From contig JAGCJX010000015.1 in NCBI GenBank assembly GCA_017647795.1, forward strand, positions 1 through 64,000: 64,000 nt of DNA, given 5' to 3'. The translations under genes and the position numbers were made by a program. The notes beneath the pieces were generated by a model. The model worked only from the letters and a program-made list of their open reading frames with translations. It had not been told where the DNA came from and made no database searches. The stretch comes from Bacteroidales bacterium. GTDB taxonomy: Bacteria; Bacteroidota; Bacteroidia; Bacteroidales; UBA932. This document shows, piece after piece, positions 1 through 9,215 of the stretch; position 1 is the first letter of the stretch, and the number at the start of each line of letters is the position of its first letter.

Positions 1-65
1 ATCGTTTTGGGAGTGCAAATGGAGTTACTTTTTCTCAATCTCCAAAAAAATCTTCAAATTTTATG

Positions 66-73
66 TAATTTTG
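66..73 (+). promoter_or_regulatory. -7 promoter element for priA
   Basis: TAATTTTG matches the Bacteroidota -7 consensus TAnnTTTG exactly, 37 bases before the priA ATG. No clear TTTG -33 element lies 19 bases upstream. The rest of positions 1-65 shows no gene. Confidence 0.6.
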
Positions 74-110
74 CAGAAACCTGGCCCATTCATACCAGGT
101 ACCACCGTCC

Positions 111-2174
111 ATGACAGAAACCACCCAAGCGACCCAACCGACCCTGTATGCAGAGGTCCTGCTGGCAGTCCGGTTCAAAGACCTGATTACCTACTCCATT
201 CCCGATGAATGGAGGGATCAGGTGGTACCCGGCTCCCTGGTTCGGGTCTCTCTGGTAGGCAGACTTTACACCGGAGTCGTGCTCAGCGTCTCGGAAACGC
301 CCAATTACCGCTTACGGGACAAAATCATCCCGATCAAGGAAATCACCCCCTTTCCTCCCCTCTCAGCCCAAAACCTGGCCTTTATCCACCAGGTAGCCAC
401 CTACTACCTGTGCAGTCCAGGAGATGTGTTCCGTGCAGCAGCACCCTCCACCGTAAAAGCTCTGAAGTCATCGCGCAAAAGAAAGGGGACCGATCCGAAC
501 AACCCGCAAGACACCCCTACAGACAGTCGTTCCAAATCGACACACAACCTTTCCCTGCCGAACCTTACGGAACACCAACAAAAGGCCCTGAACCAAATCC
601 GGCAAGAAACCCTGCAAGGAAAAACCATCTTACTGAATGGGGTCACGGGTTCCGGCAAAACCGAACTGTACATCCACCTGATTGCGGAGGCCTTGAAAAA
701 AGGAAAGAACGCCCTCTACCTGCTTCCGGAGATCGCCCTGAGCCGCCAGTTGGAACACCGGCTGGAGGAGATTTTTGGAGAGCAACTGATGGTGTACCAC
801 TCGAAACAAACTCCGGCCCGACGTCGGACAGTATACGAGGCGGTAGCACTCAACCAACGACCCTACGTTGTCTTGGGACTCCGCTCCGCTTTGTTCTTGC
901 CTTACAAGGACTTGGATACCATTATCGTAGACGAGGAGCACGATGCTTCCTACAAGCAAAAAGAGCCAGCTCCCCGTTACAACGGACGGGATGCCGCCCT
1001 GTTCCTGGCCAAAATCCACGGATCAAAGACCCTCCTGGGTTCGGCAACGCCGTCCTTTGAAAGTTTGTACAATGTCCTGGCTGGAAGGTTCGCCGAAGTC
1101 CGTTTGGAACAACGGTTTTATGGTGGCAATGACTGTCCCATCACGGTTGTGGACATGTGCAAAGAGCGTCGCAAACGGGCCGTAAAAGGTTCGTTGTCGT
1201 TCAAGCTCATCAACGCCATCCAACAACGGCTGGACCGGGGTGAACAATGCCTGATCTTCCGCTCCCGCCGAGCCTATGCCACGTGGATTGAATGTCCGGA
1301 ATGTGGCCATAGCCCCAAATGTCCCCACTGCAACGTAAGCCTGAGCTACCACAAGGCTGGCAACCGACTTTCGTGCCATTATTGTGGTTATACGACCGTT
1401 GCGGTAGAGACCTGTCCCGCCTGCGGAAAGGCCGCCCTGCAGAAACTGGGCAATGGTACCGAACGGATCGAAGAAGAATTGAAAACCCTCTTCCCGCAAG
1501 CCCGCATCGCCCGTTTTGACGCAGACACCACGGCCAACAAGACCGACGAGGAACGCCTGCTGCAACAATTCGAGAACCAAGAAATGGACATCTTGGTCGG
1601 CACCCAGATGATTGCCAAGGGTTTTGACTTTGAAGCCCTGACCTTGACCGCTGTCATCCAGGCCGAGGCCCTGACCACCCTCTTCGATTTCCGGGCCGAC
1701 GAACGGGCCGTGCAACTGCTGACCCAACTTCGGGGCCGTGCCGGACGCCGCGACCTACCGGGAGAAATGTTCATCCAAACCAACCAACCCGACCATTCGG
1801 TATTCCAATGGGCCGAAAATCCGAACCTCCTGACCGACGAACAAACCCTGCTGCTGAACGAGCGTCAGACCTACGGCTTCCCGCCCTTTGTTCGGATGGT
1901 CGTTGCCACCTTACGCGACAAAGATGCCAACCGCCTCCAAGAAGTGGCCGAACGGGTGGGCGAAGACCTGCGCCGCATCCGGAACCTGGTCGTTTCCGGG
2001 CCTACACCGCCACCCATCGACCGTCTGCAAGGGGAGTACCTCCTTCAGTTCCACCTGAAAATCGCCCGCAACCGGGAGCAAGAAAACACAAAGAAAACGG
2101 TCCGCCAAACCTTGGATCGGATCCTCCGGTTTTCCCCCGACACGACCTACTTCCTGGACGTAGATCCCCTTTAA
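111..2174 (+). CDS. priA: Primosomal protein N' (PriA helicase), apparently without winged-helix domain
   Basis: PriA is the 3'-to-5' superfamily 2 helicase that recognises stalled forks and starts replication restart. Visible features are an N-terminal 3'-end-binding domain (about residues 10-110), Walker A GVTGSGKT at 177-184, the DEEH box at 274-277, the eight-cysteine zinc region (Cys395, 398, 404, 407, 422, 425, 435, 438), and a late QLRGRAGR helicase motif. At 687 residues it is shorter than E. coli PriA (about 730) or typical Bacteroides PriA (about 820). Only some 40 polar residues (about 112-150) separate the DNA-binding and helicase domains, where the winged helix normally sits. The ATG at 111 fits the promoter at 66-73. 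It precedes parA but has its own promoter. Confidence 0.95.
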   Translation: MTETTQATQPTLYAEVLLAVRFKDLITYSIPDEWRDQVVPGSLVRVSLVGRLYTGVVLSVSETPNYRLRDKIIPIKEITPFPPLSAQNLAFIHQVATYYLCSPGDVFRAAAPSTVKALKSSRKRKGTDPNNPQDTPTDSRSKSTHNLSLPNLTEHQQKALNQIRQETLQGKTILLNGVTGSGKTELYIHLIAEALKKGKNALYLLPEIALSRQLEHRLEEIFGEQLMVYHSKQTPARRRTVYEAVALNQRPYVVLGLRSALFLPYKDLDTIIVDEEHDASYKQKEPAPRYNGRDAALFLAKIHGSKTLLGSATPSFESLYNVLAGRFAEVRLEQRFYGGNDCPITVVDMCKERRKRAVKGSLSFKLINAIQQRLDRGEQCLIFRSRRAYATWIECPECGHSPKCPHCNVSLSYHKAGNRLSCHYCGYTTVAVETCPACGKAALQKLGNGTERIEEELKTLFPQARIARFDADTTANKTDEERLLQQFENQEMDILVGTQMIAKGFDFEALTLTAVIQAEALTTLFDFRADERAVQLLTQLRGRAGRRDLPGEMFIQTNQPDHSVFQWAENPNLLTDEQTLLLNERQTYGFPPFVRMVVATLRDKDANRLQEVAERVGEDLRRIRNLVVSGPTPPPIDRLQGEYLLQFHLKIARNREQENTKKTVRQTLDRILRFSPDTTYFLDVDPL

Positions 2175-2186
2175 CCGAGGGATCTA
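2161..2186. other. Short hairpin over the priA stop codon
   Basis: TAGATCCC (2161-2168) pairs with GGGATCTA (2179-2186), straddling the priA stop. It is followed by A rather than T on the plus strand, so it is a poor plus-strand terminator. It may only stabilise the 3' end. Confidence 0.3.
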
Positions 2187-2228
2187 AAAAATGGTCCTAC
2201 AAAAGCATCCCAAAACAAAAAGAATTCT

Positions 2229-2236
2229 TATTTTTG
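2229..2236 (+). promoter_or_regulatory. -7 promoter element for parA operon
   Basis: TATTTTTG is an exact TAnnTTTG match. It would start transcription near 2243, so the TTG at 2244 would be at the transcript's 5' end and the ATG at 2262 is the better parA start. Confidence 0.65.
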
Positions 2237-2261
2237 CGAGTTATTGCATGATTATACTCGT

Positions 2262-3068
2262 ATGGGAAAAGTAATTGCTATCGCGAACCAAAAGGGTGGC
2301 GTCGGAAAAACCACGACCGCCATTAACTTAGCGGCTTCCTTGGCCGTTATGGAGAAGAAGACCTTGCTCATTGATGCCGATCCGCAGGCCAATACAACCT
2401 CCGGAATGGACTTTGACCCGGACTCGACTTCTGCAAGAACCTTGTACGAGGCATTGATTGGCCAACGCTTGTTCAGCGAAGTCATTTTGGACACTGAAAT
2501 CAAGGATTTGAAGATTGTGCCTTCGCACATCAACCTGGTCGGTGCTGAGATTGAAATGTTGAACATTGAGAACCGGGAATGCGTCTTGAAAAAAGCCCTC
2601 TCGGAAGTGGTGGACCAATACGACTACATCATCATCGACTGTTCGCCGTCCCTGGGTCTGATCACCATCAACGCCCTCACAGCGGCCAACTCTGTCATCA
2701 TTCCGGTCCAATGCGAGTTTTTCTCGCTGGAAGGTTTGGGCAAACTCCTCAACACCATCCGCTTGGTCCAAAACAAACTGAACCCGGGCCTGCAAATCGA
2801 AGGTTTTCTGTTCACGATGTTCGACGGTCGTCGCCGTCTGGACAACCAGGTGGCCGAAGAAGTTCGCCAACACTTTGGAGAGCTGGTGTTCAAAACCATT
2901 ATCCAACGCAACGTTCGGTTGAGCGAAGCCCCTTCCCACGGAAAACCGGTCATCCTGTACGATGCCCTGTCCACCGGAACCAACAACTACCTGAACTTGG
3001 CTCGGGAAGTCATCAAGAAAAACACTCCGCACACGGAACAACCCGAAACACAAACGGCAAATGAGTAA
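2262..3068 (+). CDS. parA: ParA/Soj chromosome-partitioning ATPase
   Basis: ParA-type P-loop ATPase (268 residues from the ATG) that binds DNA and works with ParB to separate newly copied origins. The deviant Walker A motif KGGVGKTT lies at about 11-18, followed by the DADPQANT motif and the DCSPSLGL Walker B region. A longer reading from TTG 2244 is possible but would leave no leader behind the promoter at 2229-2236, and family members start at the MGKVIAIANQKGG position. The gene overlaps parB by 8 bases, so the two are translationally coupled. Confidence 0.96.
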   Translation: MGKVIAIANQKGGVGKTTTAINLAASLAVMEKKTLLIDADPQANTTSGMDFDPDSTSARTLYEALIGQRLFSEVILDTEIKDLKIVPSHINLVGAEIEMLNIENRECVLKKALSEVVDQYDYIIIDCSPSLGLITINALTAANSVIIPVQCEFFSLEGLGKLLNTIRLVQNKLNPGLQIEGFLFTMFDGRRRLDNQVAEEVRQHFGELVFKTIIQRNVRLSEAPSHGKPVILYDALSTGTNNYLNLAREVIKKNTPHTEQPETQTANE

Positions 3069-3990
3069 GAAATCAGTATTAGGCAAAGGCTTGGGCGCCT
3101 TGATTTCGGACATCAACGAAATCAACCGCAACGGAGGTGGCACCATCGTCCCGAATTACCAGGAAGTGGAAGCCCCGAAGGCGGCAGAAGTGACCATTCA
3201 GGAAATTCCCCTGGATCGCATCGTCACCAACCCTTACCAACCCCGGACGACCTTCGACCAAGAAGCATTGGCAGAATTGGCAGAATCCATCCGGTTGTTG
3301 GGACTGATCCAGCCAATCACCGTCCGTGAAGTCGGATTGAAATACCAGATCATCAGTGGTGAGCGCCGTTTCCGTGCAAGCCAGCTGGCCGGTCTGACCC
3401 ACATTCCTGCCTACATCCGCAAAGCCGATGATCAAGGAATGCTGGAAATGGCCATCGTAGAAAACATCCAACGCGAGAACCTCGATGCCATTGAAATCGC
3501 CATCAGCTTCCAACGACTGCTGGAAGAATGCCGTCTGACCCAGGAAGGATTGTCGGAACGGGTCGGCAAAAAACGTTCTACCGTCACCAACTACCTGCGT
3601 CTGTTGCGGTTGCCGGCTGAGATCCAATTGGCCATCCGCAAAGAAAAAGTCTCCATGGGACACGCCAAGGTCTTGTTGGGTGTAGAAGATCCGGAACAAC
3701 AACTCAAACTCTGCGACCAGGTCCTCCAACAAGACTGGTCCGTGCGTCAGCTGGAAGCCAAAATCCGAAAGATGGAAACTCCGGACGATGCCAAAGCAGA
3801 AACCGGAAAATCCAAGAACACCTTGCCTGCAACCCACGAAGAATTGGGTCGCCGCATTGGACAATATTTCAAAAATCCGGTAAGCATTACCCGCAATCCC
3901 CAAGGCAAAGGCCGCATCACCATTTCGTTCAACAACGACGAAGAGGTACAATCTTTGCTAGCTGCCCTCAACGATTCAAAACTTTCATAG
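3061..3990 (+). CDS. parB: ParB/Spo0J partition protein
   Basis: ParB binds parS sites and, as a CTP-dependent clamp, loads onto DNA around the origin and stimulates ParA. The 309-residue protein shows the N-terminal MSKKSVLGKGLGALI start common to the family, the GERRFRA and ENIQREN motifs of the CTP/ParB domain (about residues 100-145), and a helix-turn-helix region around LSERVGKKRSTVTNYL. The start codon lies inside the 3' end of parA. I did not find a convincing parS palindrome in the window. The DUF5683 gene begins 3 bases after its stop. Confidence 0.96.
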   Translation: MSKKSVLGKGLGALISDINEINRNGGGTIVPNYQEVEAPKAAEVTIQEIPLDRIVTNPYQPRTTFDQEALAELAESIRLLGLIQPITVREVGLKYQIISGERRFRASQLAGLTHIPAYIRKADDQGMLEMAIVENIQRENLDAIEIAISFQRLLEECRLTQEGLSERVGKKRSTVTNYLRLLRLPAEIQLAIRKEKVSMGHAKVLLGVEDPEQQLKLCDQVLQQDWSVRQLEAKIRKMETPDDAKAETGKSKNTLPATHEELGRRIGQYFKNPVSITRNPQGKGRITISFNNDEEVQSLLAALNDSKLS

Positions 3991-3993
3991 CCC

Positions 3994-4914
3994 GTGCGTC
4001 GATTCCTGTTTCTCTTTTGTTGCCTGCTGTTCGGAGCCGTTGCCCAACCGGTTCAAGCCCAATTCCAGGACTTGAACGAAGGGAATGGTGGCTGGGGCAA
4101 TAACAGCAACCAGAACCAAACTAACGACGGGACCTACGTCCCGCCAACCGCACCCCAATTCTCGTTCAAGACTTATTTCCGAGGATTGGCACACAAGGAC
4201 ACCATTCCGATCAACCACATGTTCTTCGGATCCGTCGTCCTGCCCGGTTCTGCACAAGTCTACAACAAAGACTATTGGAAACTTCCCATCCTCTACGCAG
4301 GAGTAGGAGGATTGGCCTACGGAGGTTATCAATACAACAAGGCCTTCCAGCGCAGCGGCAGTGAACAAGATTTCATGCTGCGCAACGCCATGTTCGCGGG
4401 AGCGGCCCTGATCTACTGGGGTTCCCTGCTGGACGGGGTTGTCAACTACGAAGGAGCCGACTTCCCGAGTCCCGGACGCGCCGCTCTGTATTCGGCATTG
4501 TTACCGGGTTTGGGCCAAGCGTACAACGGCGACTACTGGAAGATTCCCATTTTCTACGCCTGGCTAACCATCTCTGGCTATGCCTGGGATTACAATGGCA
4601 AACTTTATACCCGCTATAAAAACTTGTACAACCAAGCAACGACCGAAGGCGGTGGCTACACCGGTTCGGACTCCCCGGAAAACCTCAAACACTACCGGGA
4701 CTCCTTCCGCCGGTTCCGCGACTACTCGATCTTGGCTACAATTGTGGGTTATGTATTGCAAATCATCGACGCCAACGTCTTTGCAATGATGCACGACTTT
4801 GACGTTTCCGACGACTTGAGTCTCGAAGTCGGACCGTCCGTCATCCAACCCATCACCATTCCCAACAACTACCAGTATACCAGTCTCGGTATGCAAGTCC
4901 GGTTGGACTTTTAA
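3994..4914 (+). CDS. DUF5683 family exported protein
   Basis: A 306-residue protein with a clear signal peptide (RRFLFLFCCLLFGAVAQPVQA) reached from a GTG start 3 bases after the parB stop; no ATG fits the signal peptide. The body has two similar halves containing PGSAQVYNKDYWKLPI and PGLGQAYNGDYWKIPI, each followed by hydrophobic Gly/Ala/Tyr-rich segments, typical of DUF5683 (a P13-like envelope family). Its place between parB and a lytic transglycosylase is a common Bacteroidales order. The function is unknown; an envelope role is inferred from the signal peptide and neighbours. Confidence 0.85.
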   Translation: MRRFLFLFCCLLFGAVAQPVQAQFQDLNEGNGGWGNNSNQNQTNDGTYVPPTAPQFSFKTYFRGLAHKDTIPINHMFFGSVVLPGSAQVYNKDYWKLPILYAGVGGLAYGGYQYNKAFQRSGSEQDFMLRNAMFAGAALIYWGSLLDGVVNYEGADFPSPGRAALYSALLPGLGQAYNGDYWKIPIFYAWLTISGYAWDYNGKLYTRYKNLYNQATTEGGGYTGSDSPENLKHYRDSFRRFRDYSILATIVGYVLQIIDANVFAMMHDFDVSDDLSLEVGPSVIQPITIPNNYQYTSLGMQVRLDF

Positions 4915-4932
4915 TTTGAATACGAATTCCTA

Positions 4933-6594
4933 ATGAAATCATACAAACACCTGATTCTGGCATTTTGCCTTTTCTCCAGCCTCGGATGCTGGTCGGTAAC
5001 GGCTCAAACAGAGAAAGTTACCGAAAACAAACCTAGCAAGTTCATTGAATTTTTTACACCGGAGAAGACCCGGATGCGCAAACAGATCGATTCCTTGTTG
5101 CGTCTGACGGACTCGCTGCAAAACCAATTGGCCATCTACAACTCAGAGCTCTTAATGATGGAAGCAGCCGACTCCCTGATGAATGCAGAAACCATCAATA
5201 CCGGAGGATTCGATCCGACCGATGATGAGGTCCTGGAAGTAACCCAACCGGCGGACATGGACTCATTGCTGGCCGTTTGGTACGAGCAAAAGAACTTGAC
5301 CTTGGAAAACAAAACCGGCATCGACCTGGACACCGCCCGACTGACCTCCAACATCCCCGACTCGGTGTTTGTGGAACGTCTGCACAAGATGAACTCCTTC
5401 ATCTCCGTTCCCTACAACCAGGTAGTTCGCAACATGTTGATTTACTACACAGAACGCATCCCCACCACGGCCGAAGTCGTGTTGGGACTGGCTCCGTACT
5501 ATATGCCGCAATTCGAAGAAATCTTCGATGCCCACGGAATGCCCATTGAACTGGCTGCCATGGCCATCATCGAATCTGCCCTGAACCCGAAGGCCGTTTC
5601 CCGTGCACGGGCCAAAGGGATGTGGCAATTCATGTACTCGACCGCCTTGCGCTATAATTTGACCATCAACTCCTTCGTGGACGAACGTTATGACCCGATC
5701 AAGGCAGCAGACGCAGCTGCCCGCTACCTCAAAGACTCGTACGAAATCTTCGGAGACTGGATGTTGGCCATCGCCTCCTACAACTGCGGAGCCGGAAACG
5801 TGAGCAAAGCCATCCGCCGTAGCGGAGGTTCAAAAGACGTTTGGGCCATTTACCCCTACCTCCCGCGCGAAACCCGGGGTTACATTCCTTCGTTCATCGC
5901 AGCCCTCTACCTGCTCGAATACCACCAAGAGCACAACATCACCCCGCGCAGCATCCCGATGCCCCCGCACGTGGACACCTTGCACATCAACAAGATGCTG
6001 CACTTCGATCAAGTCACCGAGTTCACCGGCATGACCAAAGAAGAGCTTCGTAATTTCAACCCGCAATTCCTCCACGACATCGTGCCTGGTGCCGAGAAAG
6101 AGTACATCCTCCGCATACCTTATAATTATACCGCAGCCTTTGTGGATCACGAAGCAGAAATCTACAAGTTCAAGGATTCGGTGTACTTCAACCCCTCTGC
6201 TCTCAAACTCATCAAAGAAACCGGTTCTTCCTCGTCGACCCGCACCGTCCATACGGTGAAGAAAGGCGAAACCTTGAGCCACATTGCGATGAAATATGGA
6301 GTAAGTGTCAAAAACTTGCAACGTTGGAACAACGTGAAGACCAACATCCGCGTCGGTCAGAAAATCGTTGTGTACCGCAACGGAGGCCCGAGTTCCTCAA
6401 CGGCTTCATCGGGTGATGTAAAAACCACGGAAAAAGATGGTTACGTAATTTACACCGTGAAGAAAGGAGACAACCTCTGGAGCATTGCCCAAAAATTCCC
6501 GGGTGTGAGTGCAAACAACATCATGAAACTCAACAACCTCACCACCAAGTCAAAGATTTACCCGGGTATGAAGTTGAAAATCAAGAAAAGCTAG
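4933..6594 (+). CDS. mltD: MltD-type lytic transglycosylase with two LysM repeats
   Basis: Exported murein lytic transglycosylase that cleaves the MurNAc-GlcNAc bond. The 553-residue protein has a signal peptide (about 1-25), a polar coiled region, and the SLT domain with the catalytic Glu near residue 214 in AIIESALNP followed by AKGMWQFM and the ASYNCGAGN motif. Two LysM domains (about 435-480 and 505-551) that should bind peptidoglycan close the protein. It is the last gene of the parA operon. Its stop codon TAG shares CTAG 6591-6594 with the stop of the convergent gene, leaving no room for a terminator. Confidence 0.94.
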   Translation: MKSYKHLILAFCLFSSLGCWSVTAQTEKVTENKPSKFIEFFTPEKTRMRKQIDSLLRLTDSLQNQLAIYNSELLMMEAADSLMNAETINTGGFDPTDDEVLEVTQPADMDSLLAVWYEQKNLTLENKTGIDLDTARLTSNIPDSVFVERLHKMNSFISVPYNQVVRNMLIYYTERIPTTAEVVLGLAPYYMPQFEEIFDAHGMPIELAAMAIIESALNPKAVSRARAKGMWQFMYSTALRYNLTINSFVDERYDPIKAADAAARYLKDSYEIFGDWMLAIASYNCGAGNVSKAIRRSGGSKDVWAIYPYLPRETRGYIPSFIAALYLLEYHQEHNITPRSIPMPPHVDTLHINKMLHFDQVTEFTGMTKEELRNFNPQFLHDIVPGAEKEYILRIPYNYTAAFVDHEAEIYKFKDSVYFNPSALKLIKETGSSSSTRTVHTVKKGETLSHIAMKYGVSVKNLQRWNNVKTNIRVGQKIVVYRNGGPSSSTASSGDVKTTEKDGYVIYTVKKGDNLWSIAQKFPGVSANNIMKLNNLTTKSKIYPGMKLKIKKS

Positions 6595-8633
6595 GGAAAT
6601 CCCCATTTGCATAACAACGACAACCCCGTCCGGTTCCAAACGCCCGTCAAGGCCAGACCGCGACGGGGTTTGTATTGCAGGTACAACGAAGCCTGGACTC
6701 CCCGACCGTACAAGGCTGGAAAGGAGAAGCTACCCGGTAGGGAGCGCTGGTAAAGATAAACCCGGTCCTCCCAGGCATCGGCATGGTAGGCCGTCCCCTG
6801 GGCACTGATTTCCCATCGGCCGTTCTTCCATCCCGTTTGCACGGATGCGGCCCGTCCCCAACCAGCAGCAGCTCCTGCACCGATCGTCGTGCTGGCCGAA
6901 GCCTGGCTACAGACCACCGAGGCCTGTACCTTGACAAAGATCTTTCCGAATCCCGGGTGGCTCCTCCCCTGCAATGACCCGGCAAGCGGAATGGACCATG
7001 CGGTCTGAACCTGTCCTTGCTGTCGCGGCCGGGAACGATGTGGATCGTGCGTCCACTGCCAGCGAGCCTGGCCCTGCCAAAAATCTCCATTCCAACCCAG
7101 CTGTACCCGCAGTTTGTGGGCCTGCGAAGGCTGTTTGACACCGTAGCGGGAGGCTGGATAATGTACCCACACCCCGGAAACCGCCAAGGAGCCCGCACTT
7201 CCCCAGCGCCACAAGACCTGCGCTGTTGCCGAATGCTCGTTGGATACAGCCGAGCCCGAAGCCCAAGCCCCGGCGTGGGGAGCCGTATAGTCCGGTTGGT
7301 AATAACGCAGTTGCAGGGCCAGCTCCCAAGGATAGGAAGGAGCCCATTCCCAACCCGTCAAGAGCGCCACGGCTCCGCGACGGTCCACTGCACATTCGCC
7401 ATAGACCTGCATCGCCGACCACGCGGCCCGCACATCCACCGAGGCATTGGCCCACAGTCCCTGGAAGGCTGTCCGGGCACGGTAATCACGGAACTGACGA
7501 CCGTCCCGTTTGTTGTATCCACACAACAACACCTGAGCTCCTACCTGCCAACGATCCTGCCGAAAGGTCGTCGAAACAACCCCCAAGTGATGCCACATAG
7601 TCTTTCGGCGAGCCTGTTCCGTGGGAGTCCGATGATAGCCATCAGAGGGCAACGAATAGAAGAAGGTATCGTCCACCCGAGCATCCACCCGGCGGGAAGA
7701 AAGGGCAACGGTCCACATCCACCGCTTCGGTCCCAACGTGAGGGCGATGCCCGTCAGACCGTTGACCTCGTCTGTGGAGCGATAGGGCACGACCGTCTCT
7801 CCCCGGCGTAGCAACTGGCTCGGACTTCCCGCGGCTCCCACTGAAAATCCTTTCCACACCACCAGGCCCTGCCCCAAACGCAACTGATAGGATCCCAAAA
7901 CCACCTTTGCCCGGTGACCCATCAGGTACGGTTCCGCAGCCAGATAACCCGCAGCATAATCCGGGAAACGTGGTTCCTCCACATCCTGTTCCAAGACCAA
8001 ACCCAGTTCCCAAGGCCCTCCGGCAGCTTGATATTTCAACGATCCCCCTACCGGAATCCCCGATCCCTCCACCGACGGCTCCACATCGTAACGGGCACGC
8101 AACTGAAGTTCGTGCCGCATCCCTGAGGAGGAGGGGCGATCCCCTGGAGCCCCCGTCTCCACTACCCTCAAAAAGGGACGGTGCTCCTCAATCCACGAAG
8201 CCGGGAAACCATCCACCCACGCCAGTTCCTGCAAAGAAGACAAGCCTCCGTATTCCTGCCGGTAGGCCCACAGACTCTCACACTGGAACGGCGAAAGCAA
8301 GCCACTGTCCTCCAGTTCCGAGCGGGAAGCCCGACTCAAGTCCAATCCCACGTCCCACAATCGCCGGAAATGGGTCCAGCGTGCTTCCAGTTCCTCTCCA
8401 GCAAGGTCATCGCCGTCCTCTCCCAGGCCCGATGTCGCCTGACGCTCCACCCAAGCCTCGAACCAGGTCTCAAAATCCGCCTGGGCCCACAGGGGAGAGG
8501 TCCCGAAAGTACTCCCGAGCCACAAAGCCCAGCACAGTCCACAACAATAAAAAAGATGCGCCACCGGAGCGACGCATCTTATTCTAGTTTCTGAAATCTC
8601 TCTTCCCCTCAATCGCTCCCCTCGTTTCATCAT
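6591..8633 (-). CDS. Helix-hairpin-helix domain outer-membrane-type protein
   Basis: A 680-residue exported protein. After a long basic start comes a hydrophobic signal segment ending at about PLWAQ (residue 51), then a region with helix-hairpin-helix character (LLSPFQCESLWAYRQEYGG and SSLQELAWVDGF, about 110-150), as in ComEA-like proteins. The rest is rich in alternating aromatic/polar strands and ends in KWGFP, suggesting a beta-barrel. Related Bacteroidota proteins are annotated only as helix-hairpin-helix proteins, and the function is unknown. It lies 10 bases downstream of purE, probably cotranscribed, and shares its stop tetranucleotide with mltD. Confidence 0.75.
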   Translation of the reverse strand: MMKRGERLRGREISETRIRCVAPVAHLFYCCGLCWALWLGSTFGTSPLWAQADFETWFEAWVERQATSGLGEDGDDLAGEELEARWTHFRRLWDVGLDLSRASRSELEDSGLLSPFQCESLWAYRQEYGGLSSLQELAWVDGFPASWIEEHRPFLRVVETGAPGDRPSSSGMRHELQLRARYDVEPSVEGSGIPVGGSLKYQAAGGPWELGLVLEQDVEEPRFPDYAAGYLAAEPYLMGHRAKVVLGSYQLRLGQGLVVWKGFSVGAAGSPSQLLRRGETVVPYRSTDEVNGLTGIALTLGPKRWMWTVALSSRRVDARVDDTFFYSLPSDGYHRTPTEQARRKTMWHHLGVVSTTFRQDRWQVGAQVLLCGYNKRDGRQFRDYRARTAFQGLWANASVDVRAAWSAMQVYGECAVDRRGAVALLTGWEWAPSYPWELALQLRYYQPDYTAPHAGAWASGSAVSNEHSATAQVLWRWGSAGSLAVSGVWVHYPASRYGVKQPSQAHKLRVQLGWNGDFWQGQARWQWTHDPHRSRPRQQGQVQTAWSIPLAGSLQGRSHPGFGKIFVKVQASVVCSQASASTTIGAGAAAGWGRAASVQTGWKNGRWEISAQGTAYHADAWEDRVYLYQRSLPGSFSFPALYGRGVQASLYLQYKPRRGLALTGVWNRTGLSLLCKWGFP

Positions 8634-8643
8634 CCTTTCGTTA

Positions 8644-9153
8644 TTAGCATTTGAAATCGTATTTCACTTCTTTCAAGTCCTCGTTGGCCTTGGCTATCTT
8701 GCTCGCGAGGTTGGTCTTGAACTCAACCATCTTCTGCATCAGCGCCTCATCCCCGATGGCCAACATTTGTACCGCGAGGATTGCAGCATTTTGTGCACCA
8801 TCCAGGGCCACGGTTGCTACCGGAATACCGGAAGGCATTTGCAAGATCGACAACACCGAATCCCAACCATCGATGGAGTTCGAAGATTTGATTGGAACCC
8901 CGATGACCGGAAGCGGTGTCAAAGCCGCAATCACACCCGGCAGGTGAGCCGCTCCGCCTGCTGCTGCAATGATTACACGAATGCCTCTTTCTTTGGCTCC
9001 TTTGGCAAAGGCCACCACTTGTTCGGGCACACGGTGTGCAGACAAAGCATTGATTTCAAAGGGAATTTCCATGGAATTCAAGAATTCCGCCGCTTTTTTC
9101 ATGATCGGGAGGTCGGACGTACTCCCCATAATAATGGATACAATCGGTTTCAT
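8644..9153 (-). CDS. purE: N5-carboxyaminoimidazole ribonucleotide mutase (PurE)
   Basis: Converts N5-CAIR to CAIR in purine synthesis. The class I PurE motifs are present: MGSTSDLPIM near the start, SAHRVPE with the catalytic His, and AAAGGAAHLPG. The ATG at 9153 gives 169 residues, the usual length; the upstream in-frame TTG at 9177 sits inside the -7 promoter element and cannot be used. The gene is divergent from hpt across a 62-base promoter region, so two purine genes are arranged back to back. Confidence 0.96.
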   Translation of the reverse strand: MKPIVSIIMGSTSDLPIMKKAAEFLNSMEIPFEINALSAHRVPEQVVAFAKGAKERGIRVIIAAAGGAAHLPGVIAALTPLPVIGVPIKSSNSIDGWDSVLSILQMPSGIPVATVALDGAQNAAILAVQMLAIGDEALMQKMVEFKTNLASKIAKANEDLKEVKYDFKC

Positions 9154-9174
9154 CTTCGTTTTTTTCTCAATGAA

Positions 9175-9182
9175 CAAAAATA
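9175..9182 (-). promoter_or_regulatory. -7 promoter element for purE
   Basis: On the minus strand this reads TATTTTTG, an exact TAnnTTTG match, about 21 bases ahead of the purE ATG. Confidence 0.65.
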
Positions 9183-9186
9183 GTAT

Positions 9187-9194
9187 TATTTTCG
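9187..9194 (+). promoter_or_regulatory. Probable -7 promoter element for hpt-adk
   Basis: TATTTTCG matches TAnnTTTG at all fixed positions but one. It lies 21 bases before the hpt ATG and back to back with the purE promoter. Confidence 0.45.
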
Positions 9195-9215
9195 CGTTTT
9201 AGAAAATTAGTACCC

